Below are positions 1 through 9,584 of a stretch of 64,000 nucleotides of DNA, one piece after another. The notes under the pieces were generated by a model. That model saw only the letters and a list, made by a program, of their open reading frames with translations. It was not told where the DNA came from and did no database searches. Position numbers and translations under genes: made by a program. Numbering within the stretch: position 1 is the stretch's first letter; each line of letters starts with the position of its first letter. Origin of the DNA: Maricaulis sp039978735 (GTDB lineage: Bacteria > Pseudomonadota > Alphaproteobacteria > Caulobacterales > Maricaulaceae); assembly GCF_039978735.1 (NCBI RefSeq), contig NZ_JBDWAS010000026.1, forward strand, positions 1 through 64,000, written 5' to 3'.

Positions 1-611
1 CCGGTCGAGCTTTTTGCCGGTGTCCCCGCAGATGGCCACGCCGGAGCCTGATGCTGTCACCCACCAGGCGCGGACGAGCTCCGCACGCTCCCGGGCACAA
101 GGGACTGAGCTCATGCCTCCCATCCCGGAAACCGTCTGCGATGGTAAGGGCAATTGAGAGGACGGGGATAAGTTTCCCGACTTCATCCCACCCACCGTCA
201 TCCTGACGAAAGTCAGGACCCAGATCGTAAAGGGAGATTTCGGCTAACTGGGCTCGGTCTGATCTGTGGCGATATGCGGGATAAGTGCGCATTCGCGACC
301 ACCCGGCCCTGTGAACTGGGCCCTGACTTTCGTCAGGGTGACGGTACTTGGTGGAGCGTTGGTGGCCTTCCTTCCAACCTCCACATTTTTCCCGGACGGA
401 GGCCCGCGGAAGCGGGCTGCAGATCCGGGATCGACCGAAGATCATTCCAAGCGATGAGCTTCCCGTAGATCCCGTCACTTCGCCCGGCCGTCGCCGGGCT
501 TGCAGCCGGGAAAAGCGGGGGGTGTTTGGATGCTTTGGGTGATGATTGCCGCTTCAGCACGCCCTCTCCCCGGTGGGGCCGGGTAGAGGGGGGAGGTCAC
601 GGCGATCGACC
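1..611. other. gene-free, repeat-rich left end
   Basis: I see no convincing gene here. The open frames present are short, lack ribosome binding sites and overlap each other on both strands. The stretch holds an inverted pair of dispersed repeats (195-344) and several GC-rich palindromic pieces around 395-520 and 556-600 that look like further degenerate intergenic repeats. It ends at the stop codon of the minus-strand photolyase gene. What lies to the left of the window is unknown, so it may be the tail of a longer intergenic region. Confidence 0.5.
195..344. repeat. inverted pair of palindromic intergenic repeats
   Basis: The arm at 195-223 and the arm at 316-344 are 29 bases each and are reverse complements at 27 of 29 positions. 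Each arm carries its own small palindrome, CCTGAC-GAAA-GTCAGG in the left arm. About 90 bases separate the arms. The outer sequence CCGTCAT/ATGACGG type ends recur in the pairs at 18920-19050 and 56637-56750, so this belongs to a dispersed REP/BIME-like family. Confidence 0.7.
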
Positions 612-2132
612 CTAGAGTGCGTTCAGCACCGCCCTGGCCCGGTCGCGATAGGCCTGGCGCTTTGTCTCGTCCATCCGGTCCCAGTTTCTGTAGACCGGGC
701 CGAGGCGCGGATTGCCGCGCAGGCGGCCGGCATTGCGGTCGAGGAAGTCCCAGTAGAGGGAGTTGAAGGGGCAGGATTTCGGGCCTGTCTTGTCCTTCAC
801 GTCGTAGCGGCATCCGGCGCAATAATCCGACATGCGGTCGATATAGGCGCCGCTGGCAGCATAGGGTTTTGAGCCCAGAAGACCGCCATCGGCGAATTGC
901 GACATGCCGATCGTGTTGGGGGCCTCCACCCATTCGAAGGCGTCGATATAGACGGCCAGATACCATTCGTGCAGCGCGTGCGGGTCGATGCCCGCGATCA
1001 GGGCGAAGGTGCCGGTGACCATCAGGCGCTGGATGTGGTGGGCATAGGCCTCGCGCCGGGTCTGGCCGATGGCGGCGGCCAGGCAGGCCATGTCCGTCTC
1101 GCCGCTCCAGTAGAAGTCCGGCAGGGGGCGGGTGGCCTCGAGTTCATTGTGGCGCACATAATCCGGCCCCTCGCGCCAGTAGATGCCGCGCGCATATTCA
1201 CGCCAGCCGATGATCTGGCGGATGAAGCCCTCGACGGCGTTGAGCGGAGCCTTGCCTTCCCGCCAGGCGGTTTCGGCGCGGCGGCACACCTCGAGCGGAT
1301 CGAGCAGGCCGATATTGATGTAGGCCGACAGGACGGAGTGATAGAGGAAGGCCTCGCCTTTCAGCATGGCGTCCTGGTAGTCGCCGAAATCCCTCAGGGC
1401 CTTGGCGATGAAATGATCGAGCGCCTTTTCGGCATCGGCCCGGGTCACCGCGAAGCGGAAGGGCCGCAGATCGCCGAACCCGTCCGGGAAGCGGGCCTCC
1501 ACCAGGTCCAGCACGTCGCGGGTGATCGCGTCGGGCTCGGTGCCGAGGGGGCGCGGCATGAAGAGGTCGCCGCTGGCGGGCTTGCGGTTCTCGCTGTCGA
1601 AATTCCAGCGCCCGCCGGCCGGCTTGCCACCCTCCATCAGAAGGCCGGTGCGCTGGCGCATCTCGCGATAGAAATACTCCATGCGCAGCTGTTTGCGCCC
1701 GTCGGCCCAGCGGTTGAAATCGTCGCGGGAGCAGATGAAGCGGTCGTCTTCCAGGATGACGACCGGCACGCCGAAGCGCTCTTCCCAGCCCGCCATCTCC
1801 TCGCGCAGCCGCCATTCGCCGGGCTCGGTCAGGATGAGGCGCTTGTAGTCGCCCGCCGCTAGCGCATCGGTGACGGCGCTCGCCAGATCGGGGCAGGGCG
1901 GGGTCTCGTCGAAGGCGCGGTAGATCACTTGCCGCCCGGCTTCGCGCAGCTCACCGGCGAAATGGCGCATGGCGGAGAAGATGAAGGCGATCTTCTTGCG
2001 GTGATGCCAGACGTACTCCGTCTCGGCTGAGACCTCGGCCATCAGGATGTCGGCATCGCCAGGCTGTAGTTGGCGCAGGCTGGGCAGGCCGGGGCTCAGC
2101 TGGTCGCCCAGAACAAGGACAAGGTCTTTCAT
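612..2132 (-). CDS. phrB: FeS-type (6-4) photolyase / cryptochrome-like protein
   Basis: This is a 506-residue member of the deoxyribodipyrimidine photolyase-related family (FeS-BCP class), flavin enzymes that repair UV photoproducts using light. The N-terminal part begins VLVLGDQLS, typical of the family. The C-terminal part keeps all four cysteines expected for the [4Fe-4S] cluster: one in MACLAAA, a CAGC pair, and one 13 residues after the pair in KSCPFNSLYWDF. I start at the ATG at 2132 rather than the TTG two codons upstream because GGATCGGA sits at a good distance. It is divergent from the SDR gene at 2212. Assignment as a (6-4) rather than CPD enzyme rests on family knowledge. Confidence 0.88.
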   Translation of the reverse strand: MKDLVLVLGDQLSPGLPSLRQLQPGDADILMAEVSAETEYVWHHRKKIAFIFSAMRHFAGELREAGRQVIYRAFDETPPCPDLASAVTDALAAGDYKRLILTEPGEWRLREEMAGWEERFGVPVVILEDDRFICSRDDFNRWADGRKQLRMEYFYREMRQRTGLLMEGGKPAGGRWNFDSENRKPASGDLFMPRPLGTEPDAITRDVLDLVEARFPDGFGDLRPFRFAVTRADAEKALDHFIAKALRDFGDYQDAMLKGEAFLYHSVLSAYINIGLLDPLEVCRRAETAWREGKAPLNAVEGFIRQIIGWREYARGIYWREGPDYVRHNELEATRPLPDFYWSGETDMACLAAAIGQTRREAYAHHIQRLMVTGTFALIAGIDPHALHEWYLAVYIDAFEWVEAPNTIGMSQFADGGLLGSKPYAASGAYIDRMSDYCAGCRYDVKDKTGPKSCPFNSLYWDFLDRNAGRLRGNPRLGPVYRNWDRMDETKRQAYRDRARAVLNAL

Positions 2133-2211
2133 CGTCAATCCGATCCGCTTTCACGGGGGATACGTAGGAGACGGGGAGAAGGACCAGTTAAAGGAGGCGA
2201 AAGGTGCAGCC

Positions 2212-2901
2212 ATGACGCAGACGGCGCTGATCATCGGAGCGACAGGCGGGATCGGCCGGGCGCTGGCCGATGCGCTGGAGGCAAGGGGCGTCCACGAGCG
2301 CGTGGTGCGGCTGTCGCGCCGCTCGGATCCGGCGGTGGATGTGTGCGACGAAGCCTCGATTGCGCGGGCGGCGGAGTGGCTGGCGGAGGAGGGCGCCGCG
2401 CTGCGCCTGGTCATCGATGCGACGGGCTTTCTGCACGATGAGCGGTTCCGGCCCGAACGGGCGCTGGCCGGGATCGATCCGGATCACATGGCGAAGGCGT
2501 TTGCGATCAATGCCACCGGACCGGCCCTCCTGATGAAGCATGTCCTGCCGCTCCTGCTGCGCGAGGGCCGCAGCGTGTTCGTCACCCTGTCCGCGCGGGT
2601 CGGCTCGATCGGCGATAACCGGCTGGGCGGCTGGCACGCCTATCGCGCGTCCAAGGCCGCGCTGAACCAGCTGGTGCGCGGCGCTGCCATCGAGCTGGGC
2701 CGCAAGCGTCGCGAGGCGATCTGTGTGGCACTGCATCCGGGCACGGTGGACACGCCGTTGTCACAGCCCTTCGCCCGGTCCGGCCTCGCCGTGCGATCAC
2801 CGGATGTGGCGGCAGAGGAGATACTCGCCGTGATCGACGCGCTGACACCGGCCGACAGCGGCGGTTTCTTCGATCACAAGGGGGAGCGGGTGGCGTATTG
2901 A
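2212..2901 (+). CDS. short-chain dehydrogenase/reductase (C-factor-like)
   Basis: A 229-residue SDR with the nucleotide-binding motif GATGGIG near residues 9-15 and the catalytic YRASK motif (Y..xK) near residue 144. The substrate cannot be read from the sequence. The closest family flavour is the short C-factor/CsgA-type SDR, which lacks extra domains. The ATG at 2212 is chosen because the frame opens much further upstream, inside the divergent photolyase gene, and only this start follows the purine-rich AAGGAGG at 2191. It is alone in its transcription unit, followed by the oppositely oriented tRNA-Cys. Confidence 0.8.
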   Translation: MTQTALIIGATGGIGRALADALEARGVHERVVRLSRRSDPAVDVCDEASIARAAEWLAEEGAALRLVIDATGFLHDERFRPERALAGIDPDHMAKAFAINATGPALLMKHVLPLLLREGRSVFVTLSARVGSIGDNRLGGWHAYRASKAALNQLVRGAAIELGRKRREAICVALHPGTVDTPLSQPFARSGLAVRSPDVAAEEILAVIDALTPADSGGFFDHKGERVAY

Positions 2902-3007
2902 GGGGCGTGTCGCGGGCAGCCCTCCTACGCCAAGGCTTCGGAGGGCACCTCTTCGCCCGGGTGCGCGCTGCGGGTGGCTTGCCACCCGAAGCCCGCAGGG
3001 CGAAGGG

Positions 3008-3081
3008 TGGAGGCACCGCCCGGAATCGAACCGGGGTACAAGGATTTGCAGTCCTCTGCGTAGCCACTCCGCCACGGTGCC
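3008..3081 (-). tRNA. tRNA-Cys (anticodon GCA)
   Basis: The minus strand reads as a full cloverleaf. The acceptor arm GGCACCG (5' end at 3081) pairs with CGGTGCC, the anticodon loop is CTGCAAA with anticodon GCA, and the T-arm contains GGTTCGATTCC. The 3' CCA is encoded at 3008-3010. Length is 74 nt including CCA. The discriminator base is U, as expected for tRNA-Cys. Confidence 0.97.
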
Positions 3082-3293
3082 GCACTTGCGAGCCGGGAGC
3101 TATAACCGGAGTGTGCGGGCGGGGCAATGGACCAGTTCACAGCGATCTGCGTTGCGCGCCGCGACGGCGCGGATGCGGCGAATGGCCTCTCGCGCAGCAG
3201 GGCGGTTGCCGATCCCTCGCAGGGCAGGATATATCAGCGCACACATGACTGGCCGCAGGCCGATGGGACGGCAGTTCATCCAGGGAGATGCCC

Positions 3294-3947
3294 GTGAGCG
3301 AATTCGAACAGGCGCGCAAGCACATGGTGGACAGCCAGATCCGCCCGGCCGACGTTACCGACCGTCGCCTGATCGCGGCCTTCCTGGACACGCCGCGTCA
3401 TCTCTTCGTGCCGCGCGCGCGGCGGGCTGCCGCCTATGCCGATGCCCAGGTGGCGACCAGCGAGAACCGTACGATGATGCGGCCGCGCGACCTGGCCAAA
3501 CTGATCCACGCTGCCCGGATCGAACCGACCGAGCTGGTGCTCGATATCGCCGGCGGCCGCGGCTATTCCACCGCCATCCTGGCGCGCATGGCTGAAACGG
3601 TGGTGGGCGTGGAGAATGACGAGGACGGCCTGTCCCGTTCTGCCGGCCTGCTGTCGGACATCGGCGCCGACAATGCCGTGGTGATCGAGGGCGACCCGAA
3701 GAAAGGCGTGCCGGGGCAGGGGCCTTACGACGTGATCTTCGTCAATGGTTCGGTCGATATCGTGCCGGATGCCTGGTTCGACCAGCTGGCCAATAGCGGC
3801 CGCCTGGCCGTGATCGTGCGCAAGGGCCCGGTGGGCAAGGCGACGATTTTCACCAAGTCCGAAGCGGGCATTGGCGAGCGTATCGTGTTCGACGCCAACG
3901 CCACCGTGCTGCCCGGTTTCGAAGCCGAGCCCGGTTTCACCTTCTGA
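3294..3947 (+). CDS. Pcm-like methyltransferase-fold protein upstream of tolC
   Basis: About 217 residues, related to protein-L-isoaspartate O-methyltransferase. It shares TPRHLFVPRARR with true Pcm, and the SAM motif I is present as VLDIAGGRGYS. The GQTIS active-site stretch found in the true Pcm at 28947 is replaced by SENRTMMRP, so repair activity is doubtful. I prefer the GTG at 3294, with AGGGAG six bases upstream. The ATG at 3288 would leave no spacing to that ribosome binding site. It sits upstream of tolC, an arrangement I recall from Caulobacter, where a Pcm-like gene precedes the TolC gene and popZ. Confidence 0.8.
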   Translation: MSEFEQARKHMVDSQIRPADVTDRRLIAAFLDTPRHLFVPRARRAAAYADAQVATSENRTMMRPRDLAKLIHAARIEPTELVLDIAGGRGYSTAILARMAETVVGVENDEDGLSRSAGLLSDIGADNAVVIEGDPKKGVPGQGPYDVIFVNGSVDIVPDAWFDQLANSGRLAVIVRKGPVGKATIFTKSEAGIGERIVFDANATVLPGFEAEPGFTF

Positions 3948-4188
3948 TTCCGCACTGACCGGATTCCGTCGCTGCATTTCTGCATGGCCGGATTTCCCTG
4001 CCTGTGAAGTCAACAGCTGATGACTTGTGCATGACGAGGGGCTAAAAGTTTGGCAAACATCGTTCACTTTGCTGGACGGGCTTCCTATATGCAGGCGACA
4101 TTGCGTCGCTGGCCATCCGGCCTGCCGGCGGTATAAGGTTTTCCACGAGGGACGGGCTGGGCCGGTCCGCGCGACAAGGGGTGCGTAG

Positions 4189-5598
4189 ATGACGCGTTCG
4201 ACACAGGGACCGAAGGGGATTTTCGGGGCTGTACTGGCAGGGAGTGTCTCCCTGATTGCAATGGCCGCACCGGCCTGGGGCCAGTCGCTCGAAGACACCC
4301 TGATCATGGCGTATAATTCCAATCCGACGCTGCAGGCCGAACGGGCTTCCCTTCGGGCGATCGACGAGGGGCGTGTGCAGGCGATGGCCGGGCGGCTGCC
4401 GACCGTCTCCGCCGACGCGTCCATCTCGCGCCAGCATGTCGAGTCCCAGAGCACTTTCGTGATCGGCGATGACCAGGTGCAGTCGAACAGCACCAGCGAC
4501 GCGACCCCGAAGAATTACTCCATCACGGCCAGCCAGCTGATTTATGGCGGCGGCCAGGTGAGCGGTGCGATCGACCAGGCGACGGCCCAGATCATGGCCG
4601 GCCGCGAATCGCTGCGCTCGGTCGAGCAGACCGTGCTGGTGGATGCTGTCACCGCCTTCATGAATGTGCGCCGCGATTCCCGCGTGGTGGAAATCCGCCG
4701 CAATAATGCCGAAGTGCTCGCCCAGCACCTGCAGGCCGCGCGTGACCGGTTCGAGGTCGGCGAGATCACCCGCACCGACGTGGCCCAGGCCGAGGCACGC
4801 CTGTCCGGCGCCCAGGCCGAACTGTCCGCCGCCCAGTCGCAGCTCGCTGTCAGCCGTGCCGCCTATGAGCGCGTCACGGGCCAGCCGCCGGCTACGCTGG
4901 AAGAACCGCCGGCGCTGCCGGGCATGCCCGACAGCCTCGCCGACGCGGCCGAGTTCGCCTACCAGTCGAGCCCGCAATTGCTGGCGGCCCAGTTCAGCGA
5001 GGAATCGGCCCGCCACGCGATCCGCATCGCCCGCTCCAACCTGCGTCCGGAAGTGACGCTGAGCGCCAGCGCGTCGGCGGCCCGCGATTCGAGCTTTTCC
5101 GGTGACGAGCGTGATTCGACCTCGGTGACCGGCCGGGTTTCCATCCCGATTTTCACCGGCGGGTTGAATCGTTCGCGTGTGCGCGCGGCCGTCGCCCAGG
5201 AAGAACAGGCCCGTCACCAGGTGCGCCAGGCGCGCCGCCAGGTGACCGAGGGCGTGACCAATGCCTGGAGCAATTACGTCACCTCGCTGGCCGTGATCGA
5301 GAGCTCGCAACAGGCCGTCCGTGCCAATGAGATCGCCCTCGACGGGGTGGAGCAGGAGGCCTATGTCGGCATCCGGACCACGCTCGATGTGCTTGACGCA
5401 GAACAGGAATTGCTGAACTCGCGCCTCACGCTCGTGACGGCGGAGCGGGATTCCTACGTCGCCGGCTATCAATTGCTGCAGGCGATGGGTCTGGTTTCCG
5501 CGGAACAGCTCGGCCTGGCGGTCGATGTCTACGATCCCGCAGAACAGGATATGCGCCAGTCACGCTTTCCTAACCTTGACTTAACGCCCTGGGATTAG
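4189..5598 (+). CDS. tolC: TolC-family outer membrane efflux/secretion channel
   Basis: A 469-residue outer membrane factor. A signal peptide ends near APAWG-Q (residues 1-31) and is followed by the usual start of the mature protein, SLEDTLIMAYNSNPTL. Two homologous halves rich in heptad-like A/E/Q helices follow, as expected for the trimeric channel of type I secretion or RND efflux. The partner inner-membrane and adaptor genes are not in the window, so its cargo is unknown. The next gene downstream is popZ. Confidence 0.92.
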   Translation: MTRSTQGPKGIFGAVLAGSVSLIAMAAPAWGQSLEDTLIMAYNSNPTLQAERASLRAIDEGRVQAMAGRLPTVSADASISRQHVESQSTFVIGDDQVQSNSTSDATPKNYSITASQLIYGGGQVSGAIDQATAQIMAGRESLRSVEQTVLVDAVTAFMNVRRDSRVVEIRRNNAEVLAQHLQAARDRFEVGEITRTDVAQAEARLSGAQAELSAAQSQLAVSRAAYERVTGQPPATLEEPPALPGMPDSLADAAEFAYQSSPQLLAAQFSEESARHAIRIARSNLRPEVTLSASASAARDSSFSGDERDSTSVTGRVSIPIFTGGLNRSRVRAAVAQEEQARHQVRQARRQVTEGVTNAWSNYVTSLAVIESSQQAVRANEIALDGVEQEAYVGIRTTLDVLDAEQELLNSRLTLVTAERDSYVAGYQLLQAMGLVSAEQLGLAVDVYDPAEQDMRQSRFPNLDLTPWD

Positions 5599-5694
5599 GC
5601 TCTTTCCGGCAGCGATGGACTGGACAGGCAGTGTCCTGGCCGGTTTATTCGCGTTAGAAGAGAATTGAACGAATTTCTTTAGGGACCTGGCGTA

Positions 5695-6285
5695 ATGGCA
5701 GAGCAAGCCGAAAACGAACCGTCGATGGAGGAAATCCTCTCCTCGATCCGCCGGATCATCAATGAGGATGACGACGACGCTCCGGCCGAGGCTGAAGCGG
5801 CGCCGGAACCGGTGGCCGACGAGCCGAACAGCCAGGACGATGTCGACGCCATGTTCGACGAGGCCGGCGATACCGGCGATGTGCTGGAGCTGACCGACAA
5901 GGTCGACGAGCCGGAAGGCGGCACGGATCCCCTGTCCATGGACGATGATCTGATGATCGTCGACCGGGAAGAGGAAGACGAACCGGAAGCCTTTGCCGAA
6001 CCGGATCCCGAGCCGGAGCCGGAACCCGAGATCGATTTCGACGCGCTGGAAGATGAAGTGTCCGACGGCATCATGTCGGAACCGGCCGCCACGGCTGCGA
6101 TGGGCTCCTTCCACACGCTGGCGGAAAACATCCGCATCTCCGACGAGGAAGGCCGCACGCTGGAAGGCGTGGTCCGCGCGCTCCTGCGTCCGATGCTGAA
6201 GGAATGGCTCGACGCCAACCTGCCGTCCATCGTCGACGAGAAGGTCCAGGCCGAAATCGACCGCGTCGCGCGCCGCCGCCGCTAG
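5695..6285 (+). CDS. popZ: polar organizing protein PopZ (DUF2497)
   Basis: This 196-residue protein has the PopZ layout. A short N-terminal helix, EPSMEEILSSIRRIINED, is the hub for partner binding. A long acidic Pro/Glu/Asp linker follows (about residues 26-130), then a C-terminal helical oligomerisation region (about 140-196) with LEGVVRALLRPMLKEWLD. PopZ forms the polar scaffold that anchors ParB/parS and cell-cycle regulators in Caulobacter and relatives. Length is slightly above that of the Caulobacter protein. The linker composition (mostly D/E with interspersed P) is typical. An intrinsic terminator follows directly. Confidence 0.93.
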   Translation: MAEQAENEPSMEEILSSIRRIINEDDDDAPAEAEAAPEPVADEPNSQDDVDAMFDEAGDTGDVLELTDKVDEPEGGTDPLSMDDDLMIVDREEEDEPEAFAEPDPEPEPEPEIDFDALEDEVSDGIMSEPAATAAMGSFHTLAENIRISDEEGRTLEGVVRALLRPMLKEWLDANLPSIVDEKVQAEIDRVARRRR

Positions 6286-6309
6286 GTTCTTGTCGCATAC
6301 GGATTTGAG

Positions 6310-6339
6310 AAAGGCGCGTCCTGCGGGGCGCGCCTTTTT
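6310..6339 (+). terminator. intrinsic terminator after popZ
   Basis: An eight-base perfect stem, AAGGCGCG (6311-6318) with CGCGCCTT (6329-6336), encloses a ten-base loop and runs into a T-tract (6335-6339). It lies 25 bases after the popZ stop codon, oriented to end popZ transcription. Confidence 0.88.
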
Positions 6340-6360
6340 CTTTGGCCGCTTTCGCGGCCG

Positions 6361-6468
6361 CCCCTCACCTTTGATTCCTCTCCCCGGTCGGGGAGAGGGG
6401 GAGCGAGACGTTTGCGAAAGCGTCTTCTCCCCGACTGGGGAGAAGGTGGGCAACGCCCGGATGAGGGG
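6361..6468. repeat. palindromic intergenic repeat between popZ and valS
   Basis: The element is bounded by CCCCTCA at 6361 and its reverse complement TGAGGGG at 6462-6468. Inside are two GC-rich hairpins, CTCCCCGGTCGGGGAG near 6379 and CTCCCCGACTGGGGAG near 6426. Similar CTCCCC/GGGGAG hairpins occur near 560 and at 27138-27294. It fills most of the 308-base popZ-valS gap and does not look coding. Confidence 0.6.
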
Positions 6469-6593
6469 CGTGCGGCGTTAGCCGCACCGACAAAGTCTTC
6501 CCATCAGCAGCTTGCGGGCTGACTTTCCCGGCCAGATTGCCATAACAGTGCAAAGGCGCCTGTGCGCAGGCCAGTCAGAAACGCGGATCCACG

Positions 6594-9584
6594 ATGGAAA
6601 AGACTTTCAACCCTGCCCAAGCCGAGGCCTCGATCTACGAAGCCTGGGAATCGTCCGGCGCCTTCCAGCCGAAGGACGATCCGAACGCGCAGCCTTTCTC
6701 GATCGTGATCCCGCCACCCAATGTCACCGGGCGTCTGCATATCGGCCACGCGCTGAACGATACGCTGCAGGACGTGCTGGTGCGTTACAAGCGCATGCTG
6801 GGCTGCTCCGTGCTGTGGCAGCCGGGGACCGATCATGCGGGCATCGCCACGCAGATGGTGGTCGAGCGCCAGCTGGCGGCCGAGGGCAATGTGTCCCGCC
6901 GCGAGATGGGGCGCGAGGCCTTCCTCAAGCGCGTGTGGGAATGGAAGGAAGAGAGCGGCGGCCAGATCCAGCAGCAGATCCGGCGCCTGGGCGCGTCCTG
7001 TGACTGGTCGCGCGAGCGCTTCACCCTGGATGACGGCCTGTCCGAAGCCGTGCTGAAAGTGTTCGTCGAGCTCTACGAGCAGGACCTGATCTATCGCGGC
7101 AAGCGGCTGGTGAACTGGGATCCCAAGTTCGAGACCGCCATCTCCGACCTCGAAGTGGAGAATGTCGAAGTCGACGGCCATATGTGGCATTTCAAATATC
7201 CGCTGGCCGACGGCAAGACCTATACCTATGTCGAGAAGGATGCGGACGGGAATGTCGTGCTGGAAGAAGAGCGCGACTATATCTCTATCGCCACGACGCG
7301 CCCGGAAACCATGCTGGGCGACGGCGCCGTGGCCGTGCATCCGGACGATGAGCGCTACGCATCCATCGTCGGCGCGCTGTGCGAGATTCCGGTCGGGCCG
7401 AAGGAACATCGCCGCCTGATCCCGATCATCACCGACGAATATCCCGATCCGGACTTCGGTTCGGGTGCGGTGAAGATCACCGGCGCGCATGATTTCAACG
7501 ACTACGAAGTCGCCAAGCGGAACAACATCCCGCTCTACCGCCTGATGGACATGCAGGCCGCGATGCGGTCGGACGGCGCACCCTATGCCGAGTGCGCGGC
7601 CCGGGCGATGGCCATCGCCAGGGGCGGCGATGTGCCGGGCGAGGCCGAAGTCGATGCGATCAATCTCGTGCCGGAGGAATATCGCGGTCTCGACCGGTTC
7701 GAGGCCCGCAAGCGGGTGGTCGAGGCGATCACCGCGGAAGGTCTGGCCGTCACCGTGAAGGATGACGAGGGCAATGACATCCCGCTGGTCGAGAACAAGA
7801 AGATCCAGCAGCCCTTCGGCGACCGCTCCCATGTCGTGATCGAGCCGATGCTGACCGACCAGTGGTTCGTGAAGGCGGATGTGCTGGCGAAGGAGGCGAT
7901 CGCCGCCGTCGAGGACGGGCGCACGACCTTCCATCCGAAGAACTGGGAAAAGACCTATTTCGAATGGATGCGCAACATCCAGCCCTGGTGCGTGTCGCGC
8001 CAGCTGTGGTGGGGGCACCGCATTCCGGCCTGGTACGGGCCCAAGCGCATCGAGGTCGATGGTGAACTGGACTGGCTCGCCACGCCGGAAGGGCGCTGGG
8101 AGGAAGTCTTCGTTGCACAAAGCGAGGAAGACGCGCTCGAGAAGATCCGGGAGCACTATTACCCGCTGATGCGTGAAGGCTATGAGCTGAAGATATTCAG
8201 CTCGCGCGAAGAGGCACAGCGCGAGTATTTCGACAAGGACTCCGACGATGCGATCTGTATCGTCCGCGACGAGGACGTGCTCGACACCTGGTTCTCCTCT
8301 GCGCTCTGGCCCTTCTCCACGCTGGGCTGGCCGGAAGATACGAAAGAGCTGGAACGCTTCTATCCGACCTCGGTCCTGGTCACCGCCTTCGACATCATCT
8401 TCTTCTGGGTCGCCCGCATGATGATGCAGGGCCTGCACTTCATGAAGGATGAAAACGGCCAGTCCCAGGTGCCCTTCAAGGACGTCTACATCCACGCCCT
8501 CGTCCGCGACGAGAAGGGCCAGAAGATGTCCAAGTCCAAGGGCAATGTGATCGACCCGCTGGAGCTGATCGACGAATACGGCGCCGACGCCGTGCGTTTC
8601 TCGCTGGCCGCCCAGGCCGGGCAGGGCCGCGATATCCGCATGTCCAAGGAACGCGTTGAGGGCTACCGGAATTTCGGCACCAAGCTGTGGAATGCCGCGC
8701 GCTTCTGCGAAATGAACGAGTGCCGCCCGGTGGCCGGTTTCGATCCGAAATCGGTCGAGCAGACGGTCAATAAATGGATCCTGTCCGAGGCTGCCCGGGC
8801 GGTCGAGGCGATCAATGCCGGGCTCGACGGCTACCGCTTCAACGAGGCGGCGGCTGCGGCCTATAAATTCGTCTGGAATGTGTTCTGCGACTGGCACCTG
8901 GAATTCGCCAAGCCGCTGTTCAACGGCGATGACGAGGCGGCCAAGGCCGAGACCCGGGCGACGACCGCCTATGTGCTCGACCAGGCGCTGAAAATGCTTC
9001 ACCCCTTCATGCCCTTCGTCACCGAGGCGTTGTGGCAGGAGACGGGCACGCGCGACACCCAGCTGATCGTCGCCGACTGGCCGGTCCTTGAGGGGCTCGA
9101 CGATGCGGCCGCCACGGCCGAAATGGGCTGGCTGATCGATCTCATCACCGATATCCGCCGCCTGCGGGCCGAGATGAATGTGCCGGCCGGCGCCCAGGTG
9201 CCGCTGATCGCCGTCGGGGCCAGCGCCGAAACGCAGGCCCGGCTGGAACGCCATGAAGCGCTGATCAAGCGCATGGCGCGCCTGGCCGATATCGGTGTCT
9301 CCGACAGCGTGCCGCCGGCTTCGGCCCAGACCGTGCTGGGCGAGGCGACGCTGGCCCTGCCGCTGGAAGGCGTCATCGATTTCGCGGCCGAGCGCGAGCG
9401 CCTCTCCAGGGAGGTGACCAAGCTGGACGGCGAGATCGGCCGGCTGGAGAAGAAGCTGGGCAACGAGAAATTCGTCGCCAACGCGCCGGCCGATGTTGTC
9501 GCCGAACAGCGTGAGAAACTGGCGGACTATTCCACGCAGAAAGCCAAGCTGGCCGAGGCGCTGGAGCGCCTGCAGGAGGCCTGA
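6594..9584 (+). CDS. valS: valine-tRNA ligase
   Basis: A full-length 996-residue class I aminoacyl-tRNA synthetase charging tRNA-Val. The HIGH motif is at residues 49-52 within NVTGRLHIGHALN. The KMSKS motif is at 644-648. The CP1 editing domain, the tryptophan-rich DTWFSSALWPFSTLGW segment and the C-terminal coiled-coil (about 930-990, many E/K/L) are all present. The stop codon TGA overlaps the ATG of the next gene by one base (TGATG), so the two are translationally coupled. Confidence 0.98.
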   Translation: MEKTFNPAQAEASIYEAWESSGAFQPKDDPNAQPFSIVIPPPNVTGRLHIGHALNDTLQDVLVRYKRMLGCSVLWQPGTDHAGIATQMVVERQLAAEGNVSRREMGREAFLKRVWEWKEESGGQIQQQIRRLGASCDWSRERFTLDDGLSEAVLKVFVELYEQDLIYRGKRLVNWDPKFETAISDLEVENVEVDGHMWHFKYPLADGKTYTYVEKDADGNVVLEEERDYISIATTRPETMLGDGAVAVHPDDERYASIVGALCEIPVGPKEHRRLIPIITDEYPDPDFGSGAVKITGAHDFNDYEVAKRNNIPLYRLMDMQAAMRSDGAPYAECAARAMAIARGGDVPGEAEVDAINLVPEEYRGLDRFEARKRVVEAITAEGLAVTVKDDEGNDIPLVENKKIQQPFGDRSHVVIEPMLTDQWFVKADVLAKEAIAAVEDGRTTFHPKNWEKTYFEWMRNIQPWCVSRQLWWGHRIPAWYGPKRIEVDGELDWLATPEGRWEEVFVAQSEEDALEKIREHYYPLMREGYELKIFSSREEAQREYFDKDSDDAICIVRDEDVLDTWFSSALWPFSTLGWPEDTKELERFYPTSVLVTAFDIIFFWVARMMMQGLHFMKDENGQSQVPFKDVYIHALVRDEKGQKMSKSKGNVIDPLELIDEYGADAVRFSLAAQAGQGRDIRMSKERVEGYRNFGTKLWNAARFCEMNECRPVAGFDPKSVEQTVNKWILSEAARAVEAINAGLDGYRFNEAAAAAYKFVWNVFCDWHLEFAKPLFNGDDEAAKAETRATTAYVLDQALKMLHPFMPFVTEALWQETGTRDTQLIVADWPVLEGLDDAAATAEMGWLIDLITDIRRLRAEMNVPAGAQVPLIAVGASAETQARLERHEALIKRMARLADIGVSDSVPPASAQTVLGEATLALPLEGVIDFAAERERLSREVTKLDGEIGRLEKKLGNEKFVANAPADVVAEQREKLADYSTQKAKLAEALERLQEA

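Noticed and set aside
266..560. Short overlapping open frames at the left end
   Set aside because: They lie over repeats and palindromes, overlap each other on both strands and have no conserved features.
6504..9254. Long open frame on the minus strand across valS
   Set aside because: It is antisense to a complete valS with intact motifs. Long antisense frames are expected at this GC content, and the translation has no recognisable domain.
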